A DNA stretch of 64,000 nt from Pseudomonas sp. C1C7 (GCF_013359595.1 NZ_JABFMP010000013.1:62001-126000), one strand, 5' to 3'; positions 18,989 through 30,200 are shown, counted from the stretch's first letter. Notes: generated by a model from the sequence alone, not told the origin. Translations and numbers: made by a program.

Positions 18989-20686
18989 TCACTGGCCCCA
19001 CGAATCACGCAGGGTCACGGTACGGTTGAATACCGGAGCGCCCGGTTTCGAGTCCTTGATATCCGCGACGAAGTAGCCTTCGCGCTCGAACTGGAAACGG
19101 TCTTCCGGCTGTGCGTTGCCGAGCGACGGTTCGGCACGACAACCGGTGAGTACCTGCAGCGAATCAGGGTTGATGTTGTCCAGGAAGCTGGCGCCGTCTT
19201 CGGCCTTCTCCGGGTTGGCGGAGCGGAACAGACGGTCGTACAGGCGTACTTCGCACTCGACGCTGCCGGCGGCCGGCACCCAGTGCACCACGCCCTTGAC
19301 CTTGCGGCCTTCAGGGTTCTTGCCCAGGGTGTCCGGATCGTAGGAGCAACGCAGCTCGACGATGTTGCCGTCGGCGTCCTTGATCGCTTCGTCGGCACGG
19401 ATCACGTAGCTGCCGCGCAGACGCACTTCGCCAGCCGGTTCCAGGCGCTTGTAGCCTTTTGGCGGCTCTTCCATGAAGTCGTCGCGGTCGATGTAGATCT
19501 CGCGGGCGAACGGCAGGACGCGCACGCCCATGTCTTCTTTCGGGTGGCATGGCAGTTCGAGGTTCTCGACCTGGCCTTCCGGGTAGTTGGTGATCACGAC
19601 TTTCAGCGGACGCAGCACGCACATGGCGCGAGGGGCGCTCTGGTCGAGGTCGTCGCGGATGCTGAATTCGAGCATGCCGAAGTCGACCACGCCGTCGGAA
19701 CGGTTGGTGCCGATCATTTCGCAGAAGTTGCGGATCGATTTCGGCGTGTAGCCACGGCGACGGAAGCCCGACAGCGTGGACATGCGCGGATCGTCCCAGC
19801 CGTTGACGTGCTTCTCATCGACCAGCTGCTTGAGCTTGCGCTTGCTGGTGATGGTGTAGTTGAGGTTCAGGCGGCTGAACTCGTACTGGCGCGGGTGCGC
19901 CGGCACCGGCAGGTTGTCCAGGAACCAGTCGTACAGCGGACGGTGGCCTTCGAACTCCAGGGTGCAGATCGAGTGGGTGATGCCTTCGATGGCGTCCGAC
20001 TGACCGTGGGTGAAGTCGTAGTTGGGGTAGATGCACCACTTGTCACCGGTCTGGTGATGGTGAGCGTGACGGATGCGATACAGGATCGGGTCGCGCATGT
20101 TCATGTTCGGCGAGGTCATGTCGATCTTGGCGCGCAGCACGCGGGCGCCGTCCGGGAACTCACCGGCGCGCATGCGGGCGAACCAGTCCAGGTTCTCTTC
20201 GACGCTGCGGTCGCGGAACGGGCTGTTCTTGCCAGGCTCGGTCAGGCTGCCACGGTATTCCTTGGCCTGCTCGGGGGTCAGGTCGTCGACATAGGCCTTG
20301 CCGGCCTTGATCAGCTCGACCGCCCAGTCGTGCAACTGGTCGAAGTATTGCGAGGCGTAGCGCACTTCGCCGGACCACTCGAAGCCCAGCCACTTGACGT
20401 CGCTTTCGATCGCGTCGATGTATTCCTGGTCTTCCTTGGCCGGGTTGGTGTCGTCGAAACGCAGGTGCGTGACGCCGCCAAACTCCTGGGCCAGGCCGAA
20501 GTTCACGCAGATCGACTTGGCGTGACCGATGTGCAGGTAGCCGTTGGGCTCAGGCGGGAAACGGGTGACGATCTGGGTGTGCTTACCCGAGTCCAGGTCC
20601 GCCTGGATGATCGGCCGCAGGAAGTTGACCGGCACGGCAGGGCCGGTCTTGGCATTCGAGGTAGGGTCGACAGTGGGCTTGCTCAT
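18989..20686 (-). CDS. glnS: Glutaminyl-tRNA synthetase
   Basis: This 565-residue class I synthetase starts at ATG 20686 ([15 protein letters not shown]). A longer frame to 20761 has no support. The HIGH motif is in [21 protein letters not shown], the second signature appears as [10 protein letters not shown], and the C-terminal anticodon-binding beta-barrels follow ([25 protein letters not shown]-like end). It attaches glutamine to tRNA-Gln in the cytoplasm. It is transcribed towards cysS and divergently from ppiB, with a spacing of about 250 bases. Confidence 0.97.
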   Translation of the reverse strand: MSKPTVDPTSNAKTGPAVPVNFLRPIIQADLDSGKHTQIVTRFPPEPNGYLHIGHAKSICVNFGLAQEFGGVTHLRFDDTNPAKEDQEYIDAIESDVKWLGFEWSGEVRYASQYFDQLHDWAVELIKAGKAYVDDLTPEQAKEYRGSLTEPGKNSPFRDRSVEENLDWFARMRAGEFPDGARVLRAKIDMTSPNMNMRDPILYRIRHAHHHQTGDKWCIYPNYDFTHGQSDAIEGITHSICTLEFEGHRPLYDWFLDNLPVPAHPRQYEFSRLNLNYTITSKRKLKQLVDEKHVNGWDDPRMSTLSGFRRRGYTPKSIRNFCEMIGTNRSDGVVDFGMLEFSIRDDLDQSAPRAMCVLRPLKVVITNYPEGQVENLELPCHPKEDMGVRVLPFAREIYIDRDDFMEEPPKGYKRLEPAGEVRLRGSYVIRADEAIKDADGNIVELRCSYDPDTLGKNPEGRKVKGVVHWVPAAGSVECEVRLYDRLFRSANPEKAEDGASFLDNINPDSLQVLTGCRAEPSLGNAQPEDRFQFEREGYFVADIKDSKPGAPVFNRTVTLRDSWGQ

Positions 20687-20934
20687 AGAATCCTTGGCGA
20701 GGTGCGTGGCCTGGGTCGAGGCCGGACAAAACAAAGCCGCTATCATAGCCGATGCCGTCAAGCACCTGACAGAGCGTGCTTGGCAAACGGTCGCATTTAA
20801 TCGGCGACAAACGAAAAAACAGCCTCGAAATTCACGCCTGTCACGCTAAACTGCGCACCTTGGCCGATCAGGCTGAACCGGTGGCGGAACAAAATGTTCC
20901 AATACCCACGAATTCCCTACAAAGAGTACCGATC

Positions 20935-21438
20935 ATGACCCAAGTCAAACTGACTACCAACTTTGGCGAAATCGTTCTGGAACTGAACGCCGATAAAGCC
21001 CCGATCACCGTGGCCAACTTCGTCGAGTACGTCAAAGCCGGTCACTACGAAAACACCATTTTCCACCGTGTCATCGGTAACTTCATGATCCAGGGCGGCG
21101 GTTTCGAGCCAGGCATGAAAGAAAAGAAAGACAAGCGTCCGAGCATCCAGAACGAAGCCGACAACGGTCTTTCCAACGACAAATACACCATCGCCATGGC
21201 CCGTACCATGGAGCCGCATTCGGCTTCGGCACAGTTCTTCATCAACGTGACCGACAACAGCTTCCTGAACCACAGCGGCAAGAACGTTCAGGGCTGGGGC
21301 TACGCGGTATTCGGTAAAGTGACCGCCGGCACCGACGTTGTCGACAAGATCAAAGGTGTTGCCACCACTTCCAAGGCCGGCCACCAGGACGTACCAGCAG
21401 ACGACGTGATCATCGAGAAAGCCGAGATCATTGAGTGA
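20935..21438 (+). CDS. ppiB: Peptidyl-prolyl cis-trans isomerase B (cyclophilin)
   Basis: This is a 167-residue cytoplasmic cyclophilin without a signal peptide. The catalytic core is readable as [19 protein letters not shown] (Arg in FHRVI) and [18 protein letters not shown]. The start ATG 20935 gives [18 protein letters not shown], matching the family. An upstream extension to 20776 has no homology and is rejected. The stop overlaps the start of lpxH by four bases, so the two genes are translationally coupled, as is usual in Pseudomonas. Confidence 0.97.
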   Translation: MTQVKLTTNFGEIVLELNADKAPITVANFVEYVKAGHYENTIFHRVIGNFMIQGGGFEPGMKEKKDKRPSIQNEADNGLSNDKYTIAMARTMEPHSASAQFFINVTDNSFLNHSGKNVQGWGYAVFGKVTAGTDVVDKIKGVATTSKAGHQDVPADDVIIEKAEIIE

Positions 21439-22187
21439 TATTGCTGATTTCAGATTTGCATCTGGAAGAGGAGCGCCCGGACATTACCCGGGCGTTTCTG
21501 GATTTGCTCGCCGGACGCGCCCGCTCGGCGAGTGCCTTGTACATTCTGGGCGACTTCTTCGAGGCGTGGATTGGCGACGACGCCATGACCCCCTTCCAGC
21601 TTTCCATCTGCCAGGCCCTGCGCGAATTGAGCGACAGTGGCACGGCCATCTTCCTGATGCACGGCAATCGCGACTTCATGCTCGGCCAGGTCTTCTGCAA
21701 ACAGGCCGGCTGCACGTTGCTGAAAGATCCGAGTGTCGTGCCGTTCAACGGCGAGCCGGTGCTGTTGATGCACGGCGACAGCCTGTGCACCCGCGACGAA
21801 GCCTATATGAAGCTGCGTCGCTACCTGCGCAACCCGATCACCCTGTTCATCCTGCGCCACCTGCCACTGCGCACCCGGCACAAGCTGGCGCGCAAGCTGC
21901 GCAGCGAAAGCCGCGCGCAAACGCGGATGAAGGCCAATGACATCGTCGATGTCACGCCGGAGGAAATTCCGCGGATCATGCAGGAGTACGGGGTGAAAAC
22001 CCTGATCCACGGGCACACCCATCGCCCGGCGATCCACAAGTTGCAGATCGGCGACAAGGCGGCGCGGCGGATTGTACTGGGGGATTGGGACCGTCAGGGT
22101 TGGGCGCTACAAGTGGACGACAGCGGCTACGCCCTCGCCCCCTTCGATTTCGCCCCGCCACCGCAATTGGCTGCGCCAACAGCCTGA
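21435..22187 (+). CDS. lpxH: UDP-2,3-diacylglucosamine diphosphatase LpxH
   Basis: This is a 250-residue metallophosphoesterase of lipid A biosynthesis that cleaves UDP-2,3-diacylglucosamine to lipid X and UMP. It starts with GTG inside the ppiB stop (GTGA). Metal-binding blocks are all present: SDLHL (residues 6-10), [25 protein letters not shown] and IHGHTHRP. The C-terminus adds a proline- and alanine-rich tail. It is followed by a REP hairpin. Confidence 0.96.
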   Translation: MILLISDLHLEEERPDITRAFLDLLAGRARSASALYILGDFFEAWIGDDAMTPFQLSICQALRELSDSGTAIFLMHGNRDFMLGQVFCKQAGCTLLKDPSVVPFNGEPVLLMHGDSLCTRDEAYMKLRRYLRNPITLFILRHLPLRTRHKLARKLRSESRAQTRMKANDIVDVTPEEIPRIMQEYGVKTLIHGHTHRPAIHKLQIGDKAARRIVLGDWDRQGWALQVDDSGYALAPFDFAPPPQLAAPTA

Positions 22188-22193
22188 ACAACG

Positions 22194-22279
22194 CCCCCCT
22201 GCAGGCGCGGCCGAAGGCTTCGATCTTTTGATCTTCAAAAACAGAATCAAAAGATCGCAGCCTTCGGCAGCTCCTACAG
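22194..22279. repeat. REP-type inverted repeat
   Basis: A damaged left arm (GCCGAAGGCTTCGATCTTTT) and an intact right arm (AAAAGATCGCAGCCTTCGGC followed by AGCTCCTACAG) face each other between convergent lpxH and the emrB-like gene. The same family occurs at 27175, 34434, 40547, 56160 and 57588. Confidence 0.8.
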
Positions 22280-22293
22280 AGGCAGCGCAGGCC

Positions 22294-23826
22294 TTAGTGG
22301 CCGGCAGAGGCCGCGGGGCCGCCTTTGGCCGTGAACGGTGGTTTGGCCAGCCAGACGATCAGAATCAGCCCCATGAACATCCAGCCCAGCAAGGTGAAGT
22401 AGTCCACCGTGGACATGATGTACGCCTGGCCCACCACCATCTGCTCCAGCTGCGTATAGGCCTTGGCCCCCGCCCCGCCCAACTGCGTCAGCGCATCGCG
22501 GGTGGCCGGGTCGTACTGGGTGATGCTTTCGGTCAGGTACGCATGATGCTGGTCGGCGCGGCGGATCCAGATCCAGGTGGTCAGCGACGCCGCGAAGCTG
22601 CCGCCCAGGGTCCGCAGGAACGTGGCCAGACCCGAGCCGTCGGCGATCTGATGCGGTGGCAAATCCGACAGCAGGATGGTCAGGGTCGGCATGAAGAACA
22701 GCGCCACGCCAATCCCCATGAACAGCTGCACCATGGCGATGTGCTGGAAGTCCACCTCATTGGTGAACCCGGCACGCATGAAACAGCTCAAGCCAATGGC
22801 CAGGAACGCCCCGCCCGCCAGCACCCGCATGTCGAAGCGCGGCGCGTATTTGCCGACAAACGGTGACAGCAGCACCGGCAGGATGCCCAACGGTGCCACG
22901 GCAAATCCGGCCCAGGTCGCGGTGTAACCCAGCCGCGTCTGCAACCACTGCGGCAGGATCAGGTTGATCCCGAAGAACCCGGCGTACCCCAGAATCAGCA
23001 CGATGGTGCCGTAGCGGAAGTTGCGGTGAGCGAACAGCCGCAGGTTGACCACCGGGTGCTCGTCGGTCATTTCCCAGATCACGAAGAACGCCAGGGCCAC
23101 CACGGAAATCAACGAGCCGATAATGATGAAGTTCGACTCGAACCAGTCCGCGTCGTTGCCCTTGTCCAGGACGATCTGCAGGGCACCGACGCCGATGACC
23201 AACGCGATCAGACCGACGTAATCCATCGGCTGACGGCTGGTAACCACAGGCCGCTTCTTCATCTGTTGCGTCACCACCCAGGCGGCGAACAGTCCGATCG
23301 GCACGTTGATGAAGAAAATCCACGGCCAGCTGTAACTGTCAGTGATCCAGCCGCCCAGAATCGGCCCGGCAATCGGCGCCACCACCGTAACCATGGCCAG
23401 CAGCGCCAGGGCCATCCCCCGTTTCGCCGGTGGGTAAACCGCAATCAGCAGAGTCTGGGTCATCGGGTACAACGGCCCCGCCACCACCCCTTGCAGGACC
23501 CGAAAGCCCACCAGTTCCGGCATCGAGGTGGAAACCCCGCAGAGGAACGACGCCAGCACGAACAGCAGCGTCGCCCAGACAAACAGCTTCACCTCGCCAA
23601 AGCGCCGGCTGAGCCAGCCGGTCAGCGGCAAGGCGATGGCGTTGCTCACGGCAAACGAGGTAATGACCCAGGTACCCTGCTCCGCACTCACGCCCAGGTT
23701 GCCGGAAATCGTCGGCAACGCCACGTTGGCGATGGTGGTGTCGAGCACCTGCATGAAGGTCGCCAGCGACAGGCCGATGGTGCTGAGCACAAGGCTGGGT
23801 GGCGTGAAAGAGGCGTTATTGCTCAT
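22294..23826 (-). CDS. DHA2-family MFS multidrug efflux pump, EmrB-like
   Basis: This is a 510-residue inner-membrane drug/proton antiporter with about 14 membrane segments. N-terminal text QVLDTTIANVALPTISGNLG is the DHA2 signature (motif D1), and WVITSFAVSNAIALPLTGWLSRRFG carries the cytoplasmic loop motif. The C-terminal hydrophobic end is YFTLLGWMFMGLILIVWL. It is the last gene of a marR-outer membrane factor-emrA-emrB order, so it should work with the HlyD-family adaptor and NodT-type channel encoded just upstream as a tripartite pump. Substrates are unknown, with hydrophobic uncouplers and antibiotics typical for relatives. Confidence 0.93.
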   Translation of the reverse strand: MSNNASFTPPSLVLSTIGLSLATFMQVLDTTIANVALPTISGNLGVSAEQGTWVITSFAVSNAIALPLTGWLSRRFGEVKLFVWATLLFVLASFLCGVSTSMPELVGFRVLQGVVAGPLYPMTQTLLIAVYPPAKRGMALALLAMVTVVAPIAGPILGGWITDSYSWPWIFFINVPIGLFAAWVVTQQMKKRPVVTSRQPMDYVGLIALVIGVGALQIVLDKGNDADWFESNFIIIGSLISVVALAFFVIWEMTDEHPVVNLRLFAHRNFRYGTIVLILGYAGFFGINLILPQWLQTRLGYTATWAGFAVAPLGILPVLLSPFVGKYAPRFDMRVLAGGAFLAIGLSCFMRAGFTNEVDFQHIAMVQLFMGIGVALFFMPTLTILLSDLPPHQIADGSGLATFLRTLGGSFAASLTTWIWIRRADQHHAYLTESITQYDPATRDALTQLGGAGAKAYTQLEQMVVGQAYIMSTVDYFTLLGWMFMGLILIVWLAKPPFTAKGGPAASAGH

Positions 23827-23890
23827 CGCGAATCCTTGGAAACCGGGTGGGCGCCGCGCCCGTCACAGGCGCGGCCGACGGATTGGCGAA

Positions 23891-25090
23891 TCAGCGCTTG
23901 GCGGTCTTGCTGACCGAGGCGCTGTTGTCGTGAATCAGTTGCGTGATCATGGCGTCGGCTTCGGCCAGCTGACGGTCGTAGATGCTGGTGCTGAACGAAG
24001 CCTTTTGCGGCGGTTGCTGGGCCAGCACCGGACCGCTCTGGTCGTGCAGATCGACATCGACCACGGTCGACAGGCCGACGCGCAACGGGTGTTTGGCCAG
24101 CTCATCGGCATTGACATGAATGCGCACCGGCACCCGCTGGACGATCTTGATCCAGTTACCGGTGGCGTTCTGCGCCGGCAGCAGGGCAAAGGCGCTGCCG
24201 GTCCCGGCACCGAGGCTGTCGATGGTGCCGCTGTATTTCACACTGCTGCCGTAGAGGTCGGTTTCGATCTCCACCGGCTGGCCGATGCGCATGTCACGCA
24301 GCTGGGTTTCCTTGAAGTTGGCGTCGATCCACAGTTGATTGAGCGGGATCACCGCCATCAGCGCCTCGCCCGGCTGGACCCGCTGGCCCAGTTGCACGGT
24401 GCGCTTGGCCACATAGCCGGTGACCGGGGCGATCAGGGTACTGCGGGCATTGTTCAGGTAGGCCTGGCGCAATTGCGCGGCGGCCGCCATCACGTCCGGG
24501 TGCGAAGAAACCACGGTGTCGTCGACCAGGGCGCTGGTGGTCTTGAGTTTCTGCTGGGCGTTGGCCAGGGCGTTTTGCGCCGAGGTCAGGTCGTCACGGG
24601 CGTGGGACAGTTCTTCCTGGGAAATCGCCCCGCCGGCGGCGAGGTTCTTGCGGCGGTTGTAGTTGTCCTGGGCCTTCTGCACTTCGGCCTGTTGTGCGTT
24701 GACCTGGGCTCTCTGGCCGTCGACGTTGCTGTACAGGCCACGGACCTGACGCACGGTGCGCGCCAGGGAAGCCTGGGCGTTTTGCAGGCCGATTTCGGCA
24801 TCGTTGGGGTCGAAGTTCACCAGCACCTGGCCTTCCTGCACCAGGTCGCCATCATCGGCACCGATGCTCACCACCGTGCCGGTGGTCAGCGGGGTGATTT
24901 CCACCACGTTGCCGTTGACGTAGGCGTCGTCGGTGCTTTCGCTGAAGCGCCCGTAAAACTCGTGATAGGCCCAGACGCCCGCGCCGCACAGGGCGACCAC
25001 GACGAAGAGAATCAGCAGCATGAACTTGCGCTTGCCCGCGTTGGGATTGCCCGGGTTCCGTTCGGTTGGAGTTGTATCGGCAGTGGCCAT
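23891..25090 (-). CDS. HlyD-family periplasmic adaptor, EmrA-like
   Basis: This 399-residue adaptor has one N-terminal membrane anchor (FMLLILFVVVALCGAGVWAYHEF, about residues 23-45). A lipoyl half-motif follows (STDDAYVNGNVVEITPLTTGTVVSIGADDGDLVQEGQVL), then a long coiled-coil hairpin (about 105-210, repeats rich in Q, A, R), the second lipoyl half (RSTLIAPVTGYVAKRTVQLGQRVQPGEAL) and a beta-barrel. It bridges the EmrB-like pump and the outer-membrane channel. It is encoded between them with short gaps of 64 and 15 bases. Confidence 0.93.
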   Translation of the reverse strand: MATADTTPTERNPGNPNAGKRKFMLLILFVVVALCGAGVWAYHEFYGRFSESTDDAYVNGNVVEITPLTTGTVVSIGADDGDLVQEGQVLVNFDPNDAEIGLQNAQASLARTVRQVRGLYSNVDGQRAQVNAQQAEVQKAQDNYNRRKNLAAGGAISQEELSHARDDLTSAQNALANAQQKLKTTSALVDDTVVSSHPDVMAAAAQLRQAYLNNARSTLIAPVTGYVAKRTVQLGQRVQPGEALMAVIPLNQLWIDANFKETQLRDMRIGQPVEIETDLYGSSVKYSGTIDSLGAGTGSAFALLPAQNATGNWIKIVQRVPVRIHVNADELAKHPLRVGLSTVVDVDLHDQSGPVLAQQPPQKASFSTSIYDRQLAEADAMITQLIHDNSASVSKTAKR

Positions 25091-25105
25091 GACAAATACC
25101 TTGAA

Positions 25106-26578
25106 TTAGTGAGTCAGCGTGGCTGGGGCGCGAGCGTCCGAGGCCGCGATGGCCTCGGGCTGGAATCCGCCACCCAGCGCCTGCATCAGTTGGATCGACA
25201 GGTCGATCTGCTCGGCATTCAGGCTGGCCAGCTGACGCTGGGCCTGAAGCAATTGCTGCTCGATGCTGAGCACGTCCAGGTAGTTACCGATGCCGGAACC
25301 GTACCGCTGGACCACGGTGTTGTAAGACTGCTGGGCAATGTCGGTGGCGTGCTGCTGGGCAGCGATCTGCCGACCGATGTCACGCAGCTGGTTGATGCTG
25401 TCGCTGACATCCCCCAGCGCCTTGACCAGGCTTTTGTTGTACTGCGCCACCGCCAGGTCGTAATCGGCGTCGCGGGAATCGAGGTCGGCACGCAGGCGGC
25501 CACCGTCGAAAATCGGCACGGAAATCGTCGGTGCGATGTTGAAGAAGCGACTGGCCGAACCGAACATCGCATCGCCCAACAAGGATTCGGCACCGGCAGC
25601 GGCACTGAGGTTCAAGTTGGGATAGAAGCGGGTCTTGCCGGCATCGATGTTCTTGCTCGCCGCCTCCACCCGCCAGCGCGCGGCCACCAGGTCCGGACGC
25701 CGGCCGAGCAACTCGGCGGGCAATACCGACGGCAAGGCCACGGCGCTGGCCTTGAGGATTTGCGGACGGGCGATTTCATTGCCACGGTCCGGGCCCTTGC
25801 CGAGCAACACGGCCAGGGCGATTTTCGCGCTGTTCAGGCGTTTTTCGGCGTCGATCAGGTTGGCCTGGGAAGTGGCTTCCAGGCTTTCGGTCTGCTGGAA
25901 CTGGTACTGGCTGTCGATTCCGGACGCCAGGCGACGCTGGCTCAGGTCGAGCATCTGCCTGGTGCGCTTGAGGTCTTCGGCGGACAGGTCATAGACAATG
26001 TGCGCCAGTCCCAGGTCGCTGTAGGCGCGCGCGACGTCGGCGGACAGGGTCAACTGCGCGGCCTGGCGGTCGACTTCGGCGGCACGGGCCTGGCCCAGCG
26101 CGGCCTCCCAGGCGTCACGCTGACCGCCCCAGAGATCGAAGTTGTAATTGAAGGTGGCTGCCAGGCTGCGCACGGTGGCGTAGTGATCGCCCTGCCCCTG
26201 CGGGTCCTGATCCTTGGCAAAGCGCGAACGGCTGACGCCGGCGCTGGCATCGAGGGTCGGCATCCGCTCGGCGTCGGCGGCCGATGCCGCCGCAGCGGCC
26301 TGATGGGCGCGGGCGTCGGCGATCTGCATATCCGGGCTGTCGTGCAGGGCTTCGCGGATCAGACCGTCGAGCTGCGGATCGCCGAGAGTCTTCCACCAGT
26401 CGCTTTGCGGCCAGGCCGCCGGCGACAGGGTGACACCGTTGAGGGATTGTCCGGCCTTGAGGCTCTTGGCATCGAGGCTGACGCCTTCAGGGTTCAGGCC
26501 GCTGTAGTTGGCGCAACCGGCCAGGGTCATGGCCAGCAGCACCAGGCTCAGGCCCATGCGTACGGTTTTATTGTTCAT
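25106..26578 (-). CDS. NodT-family outer-membrane efflux lipoprotein
   Basis: This is a 490-residue TolC-like channel. The start ATG 26578 gives the lipoprotein signal MNNKTVRMGLSLVLLAMTL with lipobox LAGC. The frame extended to 26692 lacks this and is rejected. Two outer membrane factor repeats are seen, with alanine- and glutamine-rich helices such as YDLSAEDLKRTRQMLDLSQRRLASG and SYNTVVQRYGSGIGNYLDVLSIEQQLLQAQRQ. It overlaps the end of the marR gene by 11 bases and precedes emrA, giving a regulator-channel-adaptor-pump operon. Confidence 0.93.
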   Translation of the reverse strand: MNNKTVRMGLSLVLLAMTLAGCANYSGLNPEGVSLDAKSLKAGQSLNGVTLSPAAWPQSDWWKTLGDPQLDGLIREALHDSPDMQIADARAHQAAAAASAADAERMPTLDASAGVSRSRFAKDQDPQGQGDHYATVRSLAATFNYNFDLWGGQRDAWEAALGQARAAEVDRQAAQLTLSADVARAYSDLGLAHIVYDLSAEDLKRTRQMLDLSQRRLASGIDSQYQFQQTESLEATSQANLIDAEKRLNSAKIALAVLLGKGPDRGNEIARPQILKASAVALPSVLPAELLGRRPDLVAARWRVEAASKNIDAGKTRFYPNLNLSAAAGAESLLGDAMFGSASRFFNIAPTISVPIFDGGRLRADLDSRDADYDLAVAQYNKSLVKALGDVSDSINQLRDIGRQIAAQQHATDIAQQSYNTVVQRYGSGIGNYLDVLSIEQQLLQAQRQLASLNAEQIDLSIQLMQALGGGFQPEAIAASDARAPATLTH

Positions 26579-27050
26579 GAGTGCCACCCAACCGCAGCAC
26601 GGTGATCGAATCACCGGCCGCCAGCAGTATTTTCTTGAGGATGTCTTCCAGGGTTTGCAGCTCTTCGGGAGAAACCGCGCCCGCCAGTTCATTCATGGCG
26701 TCGGCGCCGATGTGTGGCAGGCGGTCGGCCAGCAACTGGCCCTCTTCTGTCAGCACCAGCCGTACCTGACGGCGATCTTCTTCGGAGCGTTGGCGGGCGA
26801 GGAAACCTTTCTGCTCCAGACGATCGAGCATGCGGGTCATCGAGCCGCTGTCCAGGGACAGGTGGCGGCACAGCTCGCCCGGCGAATCGACGCCGTACTG
26901 GGCGATGATGATCAGCACCTTGAACTGCGCGGCGGTGATACCGTGGGGTTCCATGTGCGTGTCGAGGATGCGGTCCTTGAGCAGCGCGGCACGTCCGAGC
27001 AGCATGCCGAGATGGCAATTGTGGAAGTTGTCTGGAGAGAAATGTTTCAT
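26568..27050 (-). CDS. MarR-family repressor of the efflux operon
   Basis: This 160-residue winged-helix regulator has its recognition region in SPGELCRHLSLDSGSMTRMLDRLEQKGFLARQRSEEDRRQVRLVLTEEG (residues about 55-105), with the wing D/R pattern of MarR proteins. It is the first gene of the efflux operon. Two palindromic sites lie 16-60 bases before its start, so autorepression relieved by a phenolic or lipophilic ligand is likely (family knowledge plus inference). Confidence 0.94.
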   Translation of the reverse strand: MKHFSPDNFHNCHLGMLLGRAALLKDRILDTHMEPHGITAAQFKVLIIIAQYGVDSPGELCRHLSLDSGSMTRMLDRLEQKGFLARQRSEEDRRQVRLVLTEEGQLLADRLPHIGADAMNELAGAVSPEELQTLEDILKKILLAAGDSITVLRLGGTHEQ

Positions 27051-27065
27051 CTGACCACCGATTAG

Positions 27066-27110
27066 CTGCTTAGGCAGTGAATGTATGACCAGATGTTACT
27101 GCCTAGGCAG
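27066..27110. promoter_or_regulatory. Paired MarR operators
   Basis: CTGCCTAGGCAG at 27099-27110 is a perfect 12-bp palindrome, and CTGCTTAGGCAG at 27066-27077 differs by one base. Their centres are 33 bases apart, about three helical turns, just upstream of the marR start at 27050. This is a strong candidate for cooperative repressor binding. Confidence 0.8.
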
Positions 27111-27174
27111 CCAATGTCAACGTAATAGTTAGGTTGCTTTGCAATTAGTTGACCAATGGACTTGGTCAATAGCA

Positions 27175-27250
27175 AAAAGATCGCAGCCTTCGGCAGCTCC
27201 TGCAGGGGTTTGTGTACACCTGCAGGAGCTGCCGAAGGCTGCGATCTTTT
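27175..27250. repeat. REP hairpin, perfect 32-bp arms
   Basis: Arms AAAAGATCGCAGCCTTCGGC... at 27175-27206 and 27219-27250 are exact reverse complements around a 12-base loop. It sits between the marR promoter region and the 3' end of tamB. It could act as a bidirectional terminator or mRNA stabiliser. Confidence 0.9.
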
Positions 27251-27264
27251 GATTTTTGAAGGGA

Positions 27265-30200
27265 CTAAAAGTCCCGCTTGTAGAAGATATCCAGCGAACT
27301 GGCCACGCCGCCCGCCGCTTCCAGGTAGACCTTCTTGCTCAGCTTGTAGCGCAAGGCGATGGTGTTGGCCGGTTCGAACACACCCACGCCATAACGCAGG
27401 CTGAGCTTCTCGGAGAGGTTGCCGCTGGCTACCACGCTGGTGGCATTGCCGCTGCCCTGGGTGTCGAGCTGGAAATCGTCGATGCCCAGATTCTTCGCCA
27501 GGCTGCCCGTCACCCCGGAACTGCCCATCAATCCCAGACCGAGCGCCGCCTGAGCCAGCATGTTGTTGTCCTCGCCGCTGGTGCTCAGCGGACGACCCAG
27601 CACCAGATAGGACAGCGCCTGCTCCTGGCTCATGGCCGGTTCCGAGAAGATCTGCGTGGTCGGCTGCTCGGCGCTGCCGCTCAGGCGAATGCCGGCGATC
27701 ACGTCGTCGGTCTGGCGGATGGCTTCGATATCCAGATACGGCTGGTCGATGGGGCCGGCGAACAGCAGACGCGCACGACGCACGGTCAGGCGCTGGCCGT
27801 AGGCGCGGTAACGGCCGTCGTTGAGCCAGAGTTCGCCACGGGTGTCGAGGTTGTCGCCGATGTGCACATGACCCTGCAGGTTCGCCGTCAGCCCGAACCC
27901 GGAGAACGCCAGCTTCTCCTCGCCCACCACCACATCGATGTCCATGACCGTGGCCATCGGCGGTTTACCCTCTTCGGTCTGTTGGCCGACGATCACCGTG
28001 TCATCGGAGACCTTGACCGTCGATGGCGGCAATTCGCGAATGGTGATCTCGCCCTTGGGCACGTGTACTTTGCCGGCGACCGCGAGCTTGTCGTCCTTGA
28101 TCGAGATCTTCAGGTCCGGCGCCACTTCAAGCTTGGCATAAGGCTCGACAGTAACCGGCAACTGCGACCCCTTGAGTGTCAGGTTCATCGCCAGCGCCTG
28201 GCCCCAGGCGATATCGCCGTTGAGACTGCCCTGCCCGGTCTTGCCGCTTTTCCAGTCGCCGTTGAGTTGCACGGTTTCGCCGGCGATCACCGCGCGCACT
28301 TGCAGGGCCTGGATCTCCATGGGCAATTCCGGGCCGGACACTTCGCCGTCGCTGAGCAGCAGATTGCCGTTGATCTGCGGCGCCAGCAGGCCACCGGTAA
28401 TGGTGCCGCTGCCGTTCAAGCGCCCGGTCAGCTTCTCGACCATCGGCACGAAGGGACGGGCCACCGACAGGTCCAGGCCGCTCAGGCGGAATGAACCGGA
28501 CACGGGTTTGTCCTTCGGCAGTGGATTGATCTGCGCCTGCACCATCAGCTCGCCGAGCTTGCCGCCAACAAAGTTGAGGTTGGTGTCGATGCGCTTGGGC
28601 GTGAGTTTGCTGGTGAGGTTCAGGGTCTGGTACGGGAAGTCCAGCCACTGGTCCTTTTCCTTGACCCGCAAGGTGCCGCCGCTGGCATCGATGCTGATCT
28701 GGCCGTTCGGGCCACTGGCGGGCACGTCCAGTTGCACGTCGGCATTGAGGCTGCCCTTCCAGGCGAAATCCTTCGGCAGCCATTGGGCGAGGCTTTCGAT
28801 CGGGAATTGCTTGAGGTGGTAGCGCAGCTTCGGCTCCGGCATCAGGCGCTGATCTTCACCACACAGACTCGAGGCGCCGGACATCCAGCAATGGGCGCCG
28901 AAGTTGATTTTGCCGTCTGCCAGACGCTCGAGCTTTGCCGGACCTTGCAGCTTCCAGTCCTGACCGCCGGCCTGAATGTCGCCGCTGGCCAGGCGTCCGC
29001 GCCAGTTGCCCTTGTCCAGCGCGCCATCGAGACCGAGGGCCAGTTTCAGCTTCGGCCCTTGCAGATCGAGGTTGAGTTTCTGGTTCTTGATGTCGCCTTG
29101 GCCGCTGGCGGTCAGGGTGCCCAGTGATGTGTCACCGGTCTGGATGCCGCTGCCCTTGAGGTCGATTTTCGCCCGTTGCGCGCTGTCGAGCGTGGCGTCC
29201 AGGTTCAGGCTTTGCAGGCGATGTTCGGCGAACGCCAGTTGCGTGCCTTGCAGGTCGAGTTTGCCCTGGGGCGCCTTGAGGGTGCCGGCGACGTCGACCC
29301 GGCCGTTGATCTGCCCGCGCAACTGCGGCCAGAGCTGGGCCAGACGCGACAGCTTGATGTCGATCTGCCCGGCGAGTTTCTGTTGCAGGCTGCCCTTGCC
29401 ATTGATGCTGTTGTCGCCGAGGCGGATCTGCAACGCGTTGAGGTTCCATTGCTCGCCGGCGCCATCGGCCTTGGCTTGCAGCACGGCCGGCTGGCCACGC
29501 AGCTTGCCCTTCAGGTCCAGGTCGGCGTTCAGGCTGAGCTGTTCGTTCTTGAACTCGCCCTTGCTGCGCAGTGGTCCGGCGAGGGTGCCCGGCAACTCGG
29601 CAACCCAATACGCCGGGTTGATTGCCGACAGGTCCAACGCGGTGTCCCAGGCGATGCCATCGGCGAATTGCAGGTTCAGGTGCCCTTCGGCCTTGCCCTG
29701 CCCGGCCACCAGCTGGATCTGTTGCAGATAGATTTTTGTCAGGTCGCCGGCGAACGGGCTGGCCAGGGTAAAGGCGCCGGCCGGACCGTCCGCCGCCGCG
29801 TCGAAGTGGCCGAGGTACTTGCCGTCGGTGTAGGACACTTCGCCCTTGAAGGTGCGCAAGGTGACTTCCGGTTCGTCGATCACCGGGTACAGGCTGTGCC
29901 AGGGGAAGTCCAACCAGTCGACTTTCGCGTCGGCGGTCAAACCCTTGCTCCAGTCCAGTTGGCCACTGAGCTTCAGGCTTTGCTTGTCGCTGGCGCTCAG
30001 GTCCAGGGCGGCGATTTGCGCGCCATTGGCGTCGATCTTGCCTTGCAGAGCCAGTGCCACCGGTCCTTTTTCGGCGGGCAGTGTCGCGTTGCCCGCTAGC
30101 TGGTAACCGTTCTTCAGGTCACCTTCAGCGGTGAGAACCAGTTGATTGAATTGCAGGGTGTCCGGCAGATCGGCGACGGGTTTGAAGTTATCGGCGGTGA

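Noticed and set aside
23528-26605. A 1025-codon plus-strand frame opposite the efflux operon
   Set aside because: It lies entirely antisense to emrB, emrA and the outer membrane factor, has arginine-, glycine- and histidine-rich low-complexity composition typical of GC-rich antisense frames, and no motif.
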